Below, one piece after another: positions 45,101-56,925 of a stretch of 64,000 nt of DNA (positions are counted from its first letter, which is position 1; the number at the start of each line of letters is the position of its first letter). A program made the translations under genes and the position numbers. The notes under the pieces were generated by a model that worked only from the letters and a program-made list of their open reading frames with translations, was not told where the DNA came from and searched no databases. This DNA comes from Chamaelirium japonicum (Eukaryota > Streptophyta > Magnoliopsida > Liliales > Melanthiaceae). The stretch covers positions 102,202,343 through 102,266,342 of the forward strand of contig OX393550.1 of assembly GCA_947650365.1 (NCBI GenBank), written 5' to 3'.

Positions 45101-46311
45101 CGTGAAAGACGGGAAACCCCTTATGATCACCTGGGTGACTAGTGTATGGTGTTGGTGGATGCACGGCGAGAGAGTTGGCCCTCTACATCGAAATAAAAGG
45201 CCCTATAGTAATGCCCGACCGGGGGCAGGATGAACAAAATATCCGGGGTTCACATTTTGATAGTGTGTGTTTTATCTATATATGAATTTAGAATTGTGCG
45301 ACTGTTTATATGATGACTTCGTGACTTTATATGAACGTCTTATTTAAATTTGTTCTTTAATGCTATATAAAATTGAATGGACTTTATGTTAGATAACCTA
45401 GTGACAGTAGGAATTGCATGTGAATATAGACTACTGATAGGTTTAGGTATCATTCTGCAAACTTTGATTCTACTAGAACTGATAGATCTCATCTTAATTT
45501 ATTAAGATTAGTTGTATCATATTATTAAAGACTATTAGGATGTCACTAGTCATTAATTTGGCTAATCTCCCAATTTTCTATTGGGGGCTACTCTTTCCCA
45601 CGAGTATGCTCAGTTGCAGGTCCGGAGACTTAGGAGTAGCAGTAGGAGTCCAGAGGCGGAGTTAGAGTTGCAGTGTTACCTTTCTGCTTAGTACGTTAAT
45701 CTTGTAGTCTTTTCTCTTCAAACATTGTAATTGTATTGGAATAAGTGTTTTTATCGGTTAGCTAGTAGTCTATGGTTGTAGTTGCAATGGTTCCAGCTAA
45801 ATTCTTTTGGGTAGGCCTCTCCTCAAGGCCCCAAGCCTAGGATAGATCATGATGAAAATATAAGTGCATATAAATGACTAAATTGATTAACCCTGTAGAT
45901 AGGAACTCTAGACTGGTGCACCTGAGTGTTAGGGAGTGGTTGAGACTAATTGGCTAGCCGTAGGAGGCTTGAGCCTCGTGCTTCCTCAGATAGACTCCTG
46001 TCAGTATGTAGTGGCACCGACAGGTCACTCATATTGAGAGGATATGACTTTTGAAGGTTGAGCTTGACTAGATAATATCTTCTCTCTGTTGATAATTTCT
46101 CTTTCTTTGCTTTTTAATAAAAATGTTTTTCGAGATATCAAATTTAAAAGATCCCCCTCTTGTTTCTCCCTCCTTCTTGTTTTTCATATTAGAGAGCGTA
46201 GAAGCCCTGTGAGAACCCAAATTGGTGTAATTAATTGACCAAACCCAAAACCCTCTTCTTTTTCTCATTTCACACCCCAGGGATCGGTCTTCAGATTTCT
46301 GGGGCGTGACA
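42169..46311 (+). mobile_element. Solo LTR (4143 bp) of a Tekay-like family
   Basis: It starts TGTAACACC and ends CTGGGGCGTGACA, with a perfect 5-bp duplication GAAGA (42164-42168 and 46312-46316). The 64-bp array continues on both sides. The right 1.8 kb (about 44500-46311) is similar, in inverted orientation, to 47782-49440 of the LTR of the chromovirus next door. The left half is different. No internal region or primer-binding site is present, so it is a solo LTR left by recombination. It contains GA-rich low-complexity sequence at 43035-43140. Confidence 0.88.
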
Positions 46312-46316
46312 GAAGA

Positions 46317-46800
46317 CCTGCTAGAATTCGCCCGAAAAACTAAATCTGGAACGTGCATCCCGAAGCATGGCACACTGAAGGTTGGCTAGAATTCGTCCGA
46401 AAAGCTAAGTCTGGAATGCGCATCAAAAGCGTAGCGCACAAAAGACCAACCAGAATTTGTTCGAATAATTAAGTCTGGAATGCGCATCCCAAAGCGTGGT
46501 GCACCGAAGATCGACATGAATTCGCTCAAAATGCTAAGTCTGAAACGTACATCCCGAAGCGTGGCGCACCAAAGACCGGCCAAAATTTGCCCAAAAAACT
46601 AAGTCTGGAACGCACATCCCGAAGTATGGCTCAACGAAGACGGACTAGAATTCGCCTAAAAAGCTAAGTCTGGAATGCGCACCCCAAAGCGTGGCGCACC
46701 GAAATTTAGCCAGAATTTGCCTGAAAAGCTAAGTCTGGAATGCACATCCCGAAGCGTGGCGCACCGAAGACTGGCCAGGATTCAGTAGACAAACTAAGTC
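46317..46800. repeat. 64-bp tandem array, right block
   Basis: About 7.5 further units of the 64-bp repeat continue the array interrupted by the solo LTR, ending about 175 bp before the 3' LTR. Confidence 0.9.
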
Positions 46801-47781
46801 CGGAAAGTCTACCGCCTCGACCCATGACTGAACTAACATCTCTGCTAGCTCGAGCCTACTGACCTCGCAGTACCGAGGACCACCCAAACTCGAGTCATGC
46901 CGCGCAACAGGAGATATTTTGCACTAGGAGATCCCAGCATACCCACAGAACCCTAGCCCAACTGGGAGGGGTTAACTGTGGGTACAAAAGTTATACCATA
47001 CCAGACCAGACACATGTGGGCCCACACAATGGCCCAAGAAGGCAAACCCATTGAAGAGGCCCAGAACCAGCACCACCTTAGCATCGCAATGCCACCACTA
47101 TCATATTAAGCACATGCCTCAGCTATAAAAGAACCCCTATGACCTACAAAAAAAGAGCGGTTGATTGGGTGGTCAGTTGGTCAGAGAAAGAGGAGATTCT
47201 AGAGCCAAAGCCAGAGCTTTCTTTCTTCCTTCGAGTCTTCTTCTAGTTGCTCTATGCAACCCCACTGTACAAAACTTCTCCCGGCCTGTCGAGAGAATGC
47301 TCACCCCCCTTCATACAAATTATAGTGAAAAGCAGGTGGCACCTCTCACCCGGAGACGTAGGTCATAAGATCGAACTTCGACAATAACTCATTGTGTCAT
47401 CTCTTTTTTTCTCTCTCGAGTCTCTAATCTCCACAATATACAAACTATCTAATTTAATCAAGAATTATGGGGTGAAGTTTCTGATCAAGACTGCACAAAA
47501 ATTTCCCCCACATGGGCTATGTCCTCTCGACGACAACCACCTCCTCCAAGATTCCACTATGAAAAAGATAAACAGGATTATACCTGATGGCACTCTATAC
47601 CCTCTAACAAATCCTCAGGTCTCTCTCCACCATAAAAGACGACCATGATCATCAACGGAGATCAAACTGTCTCCAACATGTGCCAATGGTTCTCCGAAAA
47701 ACCACCAAATAGAGAAAACCAAAACTAAACATGCTACATGATAGATGGAGAAGAAAACTCTACCTCTTTGTGCACTCTCTT

Positions 47782-50700
47782 TGTCACGCCCCAGAAATCT
47801 GAAGACCGATTCCTGGGGTGTGAGGTGAAAAAAAGGAAAAGGGTTCTGGGTATGGTTACTTAACTATGCCAATTTTAGGATTCTCACTGGGCTCTTTCTA
47901 CGCTCACACACAAGCAAATGAAAGAAGGGGGAGAAACAAAAGATCAGGCTCGACCTTTAAAAGGAGTATCCTTTCAGTACATGCGACCCAACGAGGTCAC
48001 AACATACTGACAGAATATCCTCTAAAGGAGCACGCGGCTCAAGCCTCCGACGGCGAGCCGAGTATCTCACCCGCTCCCGAGCACTCGGTGCATCTGTCTG
48101 AAGGTCCTATCTATTGGTCTTGTCGAATTAGGTCAATTATTCATCTTATATTTTTGTGGTGATCTAACCTAGGCTTGGGGCCTTGAGGAGAGGCCTACCC
48201 AAAGAAAATTCAGCTGGCACATCACCACTTATCACACTAACTAACTAATAGAAACTTATTCCAATCCAATTCGATTACATCCGATGAAAAGGTACCACTA
48301 CTAAGATTGACATAAATAGAAAAAAAAAATATAAGCTGCTACTCTACTGACTGCTGGACTCCTACTGCTGCTCCTGTGCCTCAGCTCCTGCAGAAGAGTC
48401 TACTCGTGGGAATGAGTAGCCCCCAAAAATACATTTGGGAGATTAGCCAAATAAATGGCTAGTGACAAGCTAACAATCTTAATAACTAACAACGCTCAAT
48501 TTTTAAGACAAATTATTGATTAACCTAATTGTCAAGCTATGTTCTCAAACACGACCTATGTGTCCATGCAATTTCTACATTCACATGCAAATCCTACTGT
48601 CACTAGGTCATCGTGTATACAGTCATACAATTCAAAATTTAATAATCAAACAATTAAGCACTCATACATGAACCCCGGATATTTTGTTCAACCTGCCCCC
48701 GGTCGGGCATTACTATCGGGCCTTTTATTTCGATGTAGAGGGCCAACTTTCTCGCCGTGCATCCACCAACACCATGCACAATTCACCCAGATGATCATAA
48801 GGGGTTTCCCGTCTTTCACGGTGGAGCTCTACCGCCCAACTTGCTTTACTATGGGGACTTCAACTCCCCGGGACAGGGTTGCTAGGCCAATCCCTACTCG
48901 AGGGCACCTCCTATTGGCTTTACCACAACCCTTGCCCGTGACCCCTAACCTACTTAACTTCGGCTGTACGCGCAAGGTGGTTCACGACCCTTGCGCGTAC
49001 GGGGTCTCTACCCTCTAACCAGGTAGATTAACAATAATTAACATACACATGGCAATGAAAGTACTAAACAGTGTTTAAACATTTTCAATGGATTACCCCG
49101 GGATTCGCACCCACTCACAACCCAGCATCATAATCAAATAAAATAAATCACTCTCACCCAAAATCCATTTACCGGGGTTATCACGCTCCCCTCAGGATGG
49201 TGGGTCCCGGAAATTCTTTAATTATTTATTTATTCAAATTAAGGGAAAATCTAGCTATGGTGTCCATGCAAACAGTATAATATTTGTTATTAAATTATTA
49301 ACTTTTTATGCATGCGTCGCCGGACTCGCGACTCCGCATGCAAGGCGGGGTCCACTCGACCACATGCGACGACGTCCGGCGGGACCCGCATGCAGCGTTA
49401 TGGACACCTACCCTTAATTTCTATATTCACATTATTAATTATTAAAGAAAGCGTGCTGTGTCACCTGGTCGACGTGCACGGACTCCTGTCTCTGGCCTCT
49501 GCTCCGTCCACGGCTGGATCGCCCCGGTACGAACTGGTAAGTTGCGTGCATCCATATGTTACTAATAAGCTAAAAACGGGGATTTCAATTTTAATTGCAT
49601 GGGGACTGGATGCTGTTATCACCGTGTTATGGACACGAAGATCGATATGGTTAAAGGGGGTATTAGTTGGTCTGCCATCAATGGTGGTTGGCTTCTACTG
49701 TCTGCATGTCGACGTTAAAGCCGACGGCGGCCACCACCACAGAGGGAACACGGGATCAAAGGGGTAGGTGGCTGTTAGCACATGGGGCCTAGTCGGACTG
49801 GGTCGGGTACCACTTGTTGCATGGCTGCCGACAACGAGGCCGTCGGCAGCCATTGCAGCAAGGTGAGAACGAAGGGAGCGGCATGCAATGGATTGGTTCG
49901 TCGGTAGCTCGGCCACCGGCTACCATGGCCGCATCGAGGTCCAAAACCACAAGAGGGTTAGAGGTCGGCCGGATTTCTTACCGAAAGAAAACAAAAAAAA
50001 CAGGGCATAGATTCGATCGGCAGGGTCGTCGGTCTGATCATCACAAAAGGAGAAAAAAAAACAGGGGTTCGTCGGGTTGGTCTCAACAGAGCCGGAGAAA
50101 AAGAACAGGGGACGGAGAGGGGGCTGACCTGATGCAGTCGGGGGTCGTCGACGATGGCTCTTCCTCCAGCTGCTCCTCCCCAGCGCCGGCTGCTCCTCCC
50201 TGGTCGGCTGCCGCGCGCCCCAATGATCGCAGGGGAGAGGAGGTCGGATGAAAGAGGGAGAGATCGAGAGATGTAAGGGATGGGGTCGGTTGGGCTTAGG
50301 GCTTAGTTTTATAGGGAAAAAGGGGGCTGCGGGATAGGGATGAGAGAGGGGATCGGGATGAGAGGAGATCGGATCGGGTTTGATAGGGATTGGATCGGGA
50401 TTGAGGGAAAATCGGAAGGGGATCGGAATCGAGGGAAACGGGATTGAGAGGGGGTCGCGCAGGGGATCAGATCGGTTTTGATGGGGTTTTGGCTGAGAGA
50501 TAGGGGGGAGAGAGGGGTCGGTTTTGAGAGATAGAGGGGGGAGGGAGAGATCGGGTTTGAGAGGGAGAAGGGGCTGAGAGGTGAGATGGGAGAGAGAGAT
50601 AGAGAGAGAGAGCTGGTTTCGGTTGAGTTGGGTTTGTTTGGGTGCATCCGATCTCGATCGGATGGTTGGGGGATTTAGGGGTTGAAGTGGAGAGGTTGAC

Positions 50701-51296
50701 ACAAAGAGGTGAGATGCAAATCCGATTTAATCGGATGGCCTAAATTTAACAGAAAGGATATGAATCCGATTTCCTAAGACCAGGCTAGTTGGGTTTGAGA
50801 TTGGGTTTGTGTTTAGGATTTGAGGATGGAGAGAGAAAGAGAGATAGAGAGAGAGAGAGGGAAAGATAGGGACGGCTGGGTTGGGGTTGGCTGAATAGTT
50901 GGGTAGTGGGGTTGGTTGAATGGGTAGTGGGATAGGTTTAGATTTAGGTTTTAATTTAATTCTTTTTTTTTTTTTTTACTAACAAACATTTCTCGCAATT
51001 AAGCAAGGTTCGCACCCGGTTCGCATCGCACCGAGACGGGCCGGTGATAAACTTTACGAGTACAACAGACTCGCTAAAAACCTGATATATTAATTAATTT
51101 AAATCATCAAAACAATCATGCCATGCCTCCAGTGTCGCCTAGCGACCCGGACCCGGGCCCACTGCCCGGTCCAACTCAGGTTCAAACACACACCATCGAC
51201 GATCATAAATACGAAAGCAAATCAATCAATTTAACACAGATAAAAATAATAATAATATAATTGGCTGCCCTGAAATTAAACGTACCGGATATTACA
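47782..51296 (-). repeat. 3' LTR (3515 bp) of the chromovirus
   Basis: Read on the minus strand it begins TGTAATATCCGG right after the purine tract and ends CTGGGGCGTGACA. Its downstream half matches the solo LTR at 42169-46311, including the segment near 48810-49010 versus 44900-45130. The upstream half has a GA-rich stretch whose minus strand gives long Ser/Pro frames (49920-50702) without homology. Confidence 0.85.
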
Positions 51297-51342
51297 TCCT
51301 ACCCACCTTATTAAAATTTTCGTCCCGAAAATTAACTAATAC

Positions 51343-54300
51343 TTAATCATCAAACAAAGAAGAGTACTGGGACCGCATCGCTGACTCGAGCTCCCACGTA
51401 TCCTCCTCCTCACTACAGTGCTGCCACTGCACCTTCACCATGGGGATGGTCTTTGTACGAAGCACTCGATCTTCTCTAGCCAAGATCCTAATCGGTCGCT
51501 CCTCATAGGACGCGTCTGAACTGAGGGTCAGGTCCTGCCAATCTAACACATGCGACGGGTCTGGCTCATACCTCCGAAGCATTGACACGTGAAAGACACC
51601 GTGGATGCTAGAGAGCTGCGGGGGCAGTGCCAGACGATATGCCACCTCGCCAACTCTCTCCAAGATCTCGAAAGGACCTATGAACCTCAGAGCCAACTTC
51701 CCTTTCTTCCCAAATCTGGTGATGCCTCGCCGAGGGGAAACCTTTAGGAAGACATGGTCTCTGACAGTAAACTCAAGTGGGCGTCGATGCACATCTGCGT
51801 AGCTCTTCTGTCGACTCTGCGCCGCTCTAAGTCGCTCTCTAATCAGTTGGATCTTCTCAGTCGTCTCCTGGACAAGCTCTGGCCCCAAGAGACTCCGCTC
51901 TCCTACCTCTGCCCAACAAAGAGGTGACCGACATGGCCTCCCGTACAAAGCTTCATAGGGGGCCATGCCGATGCTAGCTTGGTGACTATTGTTGTAGGCG
52001 AACTCTACAAGAGGTAGGTGCTCCTCCCAACTGCCTCCAAAATCTACTGTGCAAGCCCGCAACATATCCTCCAAAATCTGAATCGTCCTCTCTGACTGGC
52101 CATCCGTCTGCGGGTGAAACGCAGTGCTAAAACTGAGCTCCGTCCCCAAAGTTGTCTGCAGGCTCTCCCAAAATCGAGATACGAACCGAGGATCTCGATC
52201 CGAGACAATGGAAACTGGAACTCCGTGCAGCTTGACAATTTCCCTCACATATAACTTTGCTCGGTCGACAGATGTCATCGTCGTCCGCACCGGAAGAAAG
52301 TGCGCCGACTTCGTCAGTCGGTCCACGATCACCCAAACTGAGTCATGTTTGTTTCGGGTCAGAGGCAACCCCGAAACAAAATCCATCGTGATGTGCTCCC
52401 ATTTCCACTCAGCTATTGGAAGCGGCTGTAGCAATCCAGCCGGTCTCTGGTGCTCAGCCTTGACTTGCTGACAAGTCAAACATCTAGACACAAAGGCGGC
52501 CACGTCACGTTTCATGCCCTTCCACCAGAACTGTCTCCTCAAATCGTGATACATCTTGGTGCCGCCAGGGTGCACCGAGAATTTGGATCGATGCGCCTCT
52601 GACAACACCTCCTCTCGAACCTTCTCATCAGTGCGGAGGCACAACCTCCTCCGAAACCTCAGACCTCCATCAGCATCGATCGACCAATCAGGGACAGACT
52701 CCCCACTGTCGCACCGCACTCTAATCTCCTCCAACTCAGAATCCAACCTCTGTGCTGCAATCACCTTCTGAAGTAGGCTAGGCTGCACTCGCATGGTGCA
52801 CAACACGGTATGAGAGGACTCCCACTGAACCCACAAATCAAAGCCTTCTATCGTGGCCAGAAAGTCCTGTCGATCAGTCACCAATCTAGCAAGCTGGCTA
52901 CGGGACTTTCGGCTCAAGGCATCTGCAACTACATTCGCTTTACCAGGGTGGTAAAAGAACGAATAGTTGAAATCCTTCAAGACCTCGATCCATCTCCTCT
53001 GACGCATATTCAGATCCTTCTGACTCCCGATGTATCGCAGACTCTTATGGTCGCAATACATATCGAACTCCTCACCGTACAAGTAGTGCCTCCATATCTT
53101 CAAGGCGAAAACCACTGCAGCCAACTCCAAGTCATGGGTGGGATAGTTCCTCTCGTGAGTCTTCAATTGCCTAGAGGCATAGGCTACTACCCTACCATCC
53201 TGCATCAATACAGCTCCAAGCCCCATCAGTGAGGCATCGGTGAAGACAACATAACCTTTGCCACTGGCCGGAATCGTAAGCACTGGGGCCGAAGTAAGAC
53301 GCCTCTTCAACTCTCGGAAGGACTTCTCACAATCCTCCGACCACTCGAACCTGACACCCTTCTTTGTCAAACGGGTGAGAGGTGCTACTAAACGAGAAAA
53401 TCCCTCCACAAAACGTCTATAATAGCCTGCTAGCCCCAAAAAACTCCTGATCTCAAATACGTTCTTCGGCTGCTCCCAGTCCATCACAGCCTCTATCTTC
53501 GACGGATCTATGGAGATGCCTTCCTGCGAGACAACGTGTCCGAGAAATTTCACCTCCTGCATCCAAAACTCACACTTACTGAGCTTGGCATACAGTTGGT
53601 GGTCTCTGAGGGTCTGCAACACAGCACTCAGGTGCTCTCGATGATCTCCCTCCGTCTTGGAGTAAATGAGAACATCGTCCACAAATACTACAACGAATCT
53701 ATCCAGAAACATGCTAAAGACTCGGTTCATCAGATCCATAAATGTTGCAGGGGCGTTCGTTAGACCGAAGGGAATGACCAAGAACTCATAATGCCCATAT
53801 CGTGTCCGGAACGCCGTCTTCGGAATATCCTCTGCTCTCACAGCCAACTGGTGATATCCGGTCCTCAAGTCAATCTTCGAGAAATAGCAAGCCCCCTTCA
53901 GCTGATCAAATAGGTCCTCAATTCGAGGTAAAGGGTACTTGTTCTTGATCGTTATGCTATTCAGCTTACGATAGTCGATACAAAGCCTCTTCGTCCCATC
54001 CTTCTTCTGAGCAAAAAGAACTGGGGCTCCCCAAGGAGATGTGCTGGGACGAATGAAACCTCTATCGAGTAACTCCTCCAATTGGGTCTTCAGCTCCTTT
54101 AGCTCCGCGGGAGCCATCCTATACGGAGCAACTGAGATCGGTGCTGCTCCCGGTGCCAGATCTATAGCAAACTCAACCTCTCGAGGTGGAGGCAAGCCTG
54201 GAAGCTCGTCTGGGAAGACATCCGGAAACTCACAAACCATCGGTGGTAGCACTACTGGGTTCCCATCTTTATCTCTACTCGGTAGCTGCGCTAGTAAGCT

Positions 54301-56007
54301 GAGGGTGATCTGTTGCAGCGGTACCGGGCACAAGATCTTCTGCTTGTCTCCCAAGAAGTAAAAAGCCTCGCTCCCCGGAGGTGAGAATGTGACCTTCTTA
54401 GTAAAGCAATCAAGGGTAACGTGATAGGCTGACATCCAATCCATCCCAAGTAGTACGTCCACTCCTCCTAAGTTTAGGACAATGAGGTCTGCCGAGAGCT
54501 CTCTGTCTCCTATATGAATGATGCAGTCCCGGCAGATCCGGTCCACCTCGGTACTTACCCCGAGCGGTGAAAACACCGACAGAGTATGACCCAATGGAAC
54601 CGACTCCAGTCCCAAAGTCTTGACAAAACTAGGGACGATATAGGAGTGAGTAGACCCGCTATCGAAATGAACGAAAGCAAGGGTCGAAAAGACAGGAAGG
54701 GTACCTAGCGTTATCGAAAATATGTAAGAAACTAATCTAGCTACCAGTTGCTACAAGTTCTAATGAGTCAAAACTAATAGCAAGGACAACTACACCATAC
54801 GTCTATGAATTGAAATTCTAAGTTCAGGGTTACCTTCGATCGCTCCCCCAGAAGCCTCTGGGTCTTGACCAACTAGCATGTACGTCCTTCCCTGAGCCTG
54901 GTTGCCTCCTCCACCCTGACGGGGGAAAGACCTCTGCTGCGGTGCCTGGGGAGGACGCTGCTGCTGCTGAGCTCTCTGTGGAGGCCTCTGCTGCTGGACA
55001 GGTGGTGGCAGCAGAGCAGGCCTCTGGGGTGGAGCTGGTAGGAGTGGCTGCCGACGAAGCTATGGACAGTTCCACTTCAGATGCTCAAACGAACCGCACT
55101 GAAAACATCCACGCCGCGGCGGTCCAAGAGCTGGAGGACCACGATAGTTCTGAGGCGGGCGCGGCGGGGGTCGAGTCTCCATAGGCCTAAACCTCTTCTG
55201 AGTCGGTGGACCGTTGCGACTGCTGCCACTCCGCTTCTCCATGATAGCGCGGGACTCCTTCAACTCCTGCTCCACTGCCAGGGACCGATTGACCAACTCC
55301 TCATAAGATTGCCCCAAGAAAGGGGTAACCCTACCTCTGATTGTTGGATTCAAGCCATGCTCAAAGCGCAAGGCTCTCCTACCGTTGGTCGCCACCTGGT
55401 GTGGAGCATACCTCGCAAGCTCCGAGAACTTGGCCTCATACTGTGTCACAGTACGAGATCCCTGATAGAGCGCCAGAAACTCCATCTCCATCCGGTTCTG
55501 CACGGTAACCGGAAAGAACTTCTTCCGAAAGAGTTCCTCAAACTCCTGCCACGTAATCGCTCCTCGATCTGCTGCTCTGGTGCGCTGGACAGTCTGCCAC
55601 CAGAAGTCTGCCTCAGCCTCAAACTGGTACGAGGCGAAGGTCACTCTCCTATCGTCGGTGATGCCCAACGCGTTCAGTATCTTCTCAGTCTGCTGGAACC
55701 ATCGATCGGCCTCAATGGGGTCTGGCTCACCTTTGAAGCTCGGTGGTCCCATCGCCTTGAAGTCTTTCAGCAATTTCCCTTGCCGCTCGCCCTCAGCCTG
55801 CTGACGAGCCTGGGCCTGGGCAAGAGCAGCCTGTGCTAGCTCGGCCTGCTGCTGAGCAGCCATCTGCTGCTGCGCAACAGCAACCTGCTGCTGCTGGATC
55901 ATGGTGGCCATCCCCTGGAGTATTTCCATCATCCTCGCCGTGCTATCAGACGCAGAGGACGATCCTGCTCCGTTGCTCGCACCATTTCCACTCCTAGTAC
56001 CTGCCAT
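51343..56007 (-). CDS. Gag-Pol polyprotein of the chromovirus (two exons, one UAG)
   Basis: Gag starts at 56007 and ends in a zinc knuckle ([14 protein letters not shown], about residue 301) followed by UAG at 55062-55060. The same frame then continues to 54834. A 129-bp stretch with GT and AG borders (54833-54705) interrupts it, and removing it joins IEG to TLPVF in frame, giving 1511 codons. Protease DSG lies near residue 405, reverse transcriptase FVDD near 732, RNase H FTDAS near 880, integrase zinc-binding HX7H and CX2C near 1096-1135, and its D-D-35-E triad near 1166, 1227 and 1263. A chromodomain-like tail follows (about 1456-1511). The 54615-51343 part is fully open. The tRNA-Met primer site, motifs and tail place it in the Tekay/Del chromovirus group. 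Apart from UAG it looks young. Confidence 0.85.
54705..54833 (-). other. GT-AG intron within the gag-pol frame
   Basis: On the minus strand the border reads ATCGAAG|GTAACC and the end AACGCTAG|GTACCC. The stretch contains stops in the gag frame and is AT-rich compared with both sides. Its removal leaves an uninterrupted frame into the protease. A 129-bp insertion that happens to look like an intron is the alternative. Confidence 0.65.
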
Positions 56008-56925
56008 CTGAAATGAAAAGATAGTCCTAACGTCAACTATCTACTAACCAACTATTTAGACTCTAGACTTAGACTCCTAATCCTAGAAATAAACCCCTAG
56101 GAACATATCCCTAGGCTCTGATACCAGCTGTCACACCCCAGGAATCGGTCTTCAGATTTCTGGGGCGTGACACTCTTTTTTACAGATCTGACTGAATGGA
56201 TCGCACATGGCAAACTCCGCAGAGATAATCCTCACGGGTTCCATAAAAGCCATGATACAGATACTCATCAGTCATGATCTGTCAGATCGAACATCATCGT
56301 AGCACCACGGATCTCCCAACAGCCTTGCGCTCCTCCTCTCGGACTCGCCCCATCGTGGCCTCGGTCCCCGCAACATAGTATCACCCTCCATGGCTCGACC
56401 ACCATGCCCGAAGGCATCTTCCCCGAAAGAGGATATTCTCTAGGTTTTCCCCTAATTAGAATTCCTCTAGGATCGATCACCAAGTACCAGCAAAGCGGTG
56501 CTCCAAAATATCATCGTAGACGCTGCTCCTCGGCTCTTCAACGGTCCGAGGGAAAAGCTAGGTATGCTCCTCCCCCGGGTTAATCTTTTCTATAAGAAGC
56601 TTCACCAAGAGCCACTGTTGATTGATCAAAAGATCAAGGATCAAAGATGATCAAAGGTTATATTCCCAAAACCCTAGACCCCTTTATATAGGATGGGAAT
56701 AGGTATACATAAGTCCAATCCCAAAATTCTCATTAAAAATCCTTAAAAGGAAAGTCTAATTAAATCGTATATGATTGAGCTGACCCGCGTCTGCCAAACA
56801 ACGTCGTGCGCACGACCCAACAGTCGTGCGGACAACACCTGGACATGTCGTGTGCACGACCTGGAAGGGTGGTGCGCATGACCTATCTAAGGAGTAAGGT
56901 TTTGACTCGAGCCATCATCAATAAT

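Larger units (their letters stand above)
39183..47513 (+). mobile_element. Non-autonomous GAG-only LTR retrotransposon
   Basis: LTRs are about 39183-39725 and 46977-47510 (about 540 bp). They share the TATAAAAGAACCCCTA promoter region and end AATTATGGGG...CCCCCA. Just after the 5' LTR is CTTTAGCACCGTCTGTGGGA, the form of primer-binding site seen in plant Tat/Athila-type elements. A purine tract (GGGAGGGGTTAAC) precedes the 3' LTR. The flanks share GGGCT (39178-39182, 47514-47518), and the ends are certain within a few bases. Inside are a gag frame, a GC-rich repeat block and a 64-bp tandem array. There is no protease, reverse transcriptase or integrase. It matches the TR-GAG type. A solo LTR (42169-46311) sits inside it. 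Confidence 0.85.
47782..56172 (-). mobile_element. Tekay-like Ty3/gypsy chromovirus with one full LTR and an inverted 44-bp end
   Basis: A perfect 5-bp duplication CTCTT (47777-47781 and 56173-56177) delimits the element, and the second copia LTR near 59010 shows the uninterrupted site. On the minus strand the order is: a 44-bp end (56172-56129), a primer-binding site for tRNA-Met (TGGTATCAGAGCC), gag, pol, a purine tract (AGGTGGGTAGG) and a 3' LTR of 3515 bp (51296-47782). A 5' LTR is missing. The 44-bp end is the terminal sequence of the LTR in reverse orientation, so both outer ends of the element read TGTCACGCCCCAG inwards. That sequence can fold on itself (TGTCAC(A/G)CCCCAG with CTGGGG(T/C)GTGACA). 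Confidence 0.88.

Noticed and set aside
41938-46800. 64-bp array considered as CRISPR-like
   Set aside because: Units are contiguous, with no spacers, and the array belongs to a plant retrotransposon.
49920-50702. 260-residue Ser/Pro-rich minus-strand frame
   Set aside because: It lies inside the U3 side of a chromovirus LTR in GA/CT-rich sequence, with no homology.
55081-55839. 252-residue plus-strand frame
   Set aside because: It is the antisense shadow of the gag frame.
42169-56172. Solo LTR and chromovirus LTR as the pair of one large element
   Set aside because: They face opposite ways, each has its own perfect target duplication, and their U3 halves differ.
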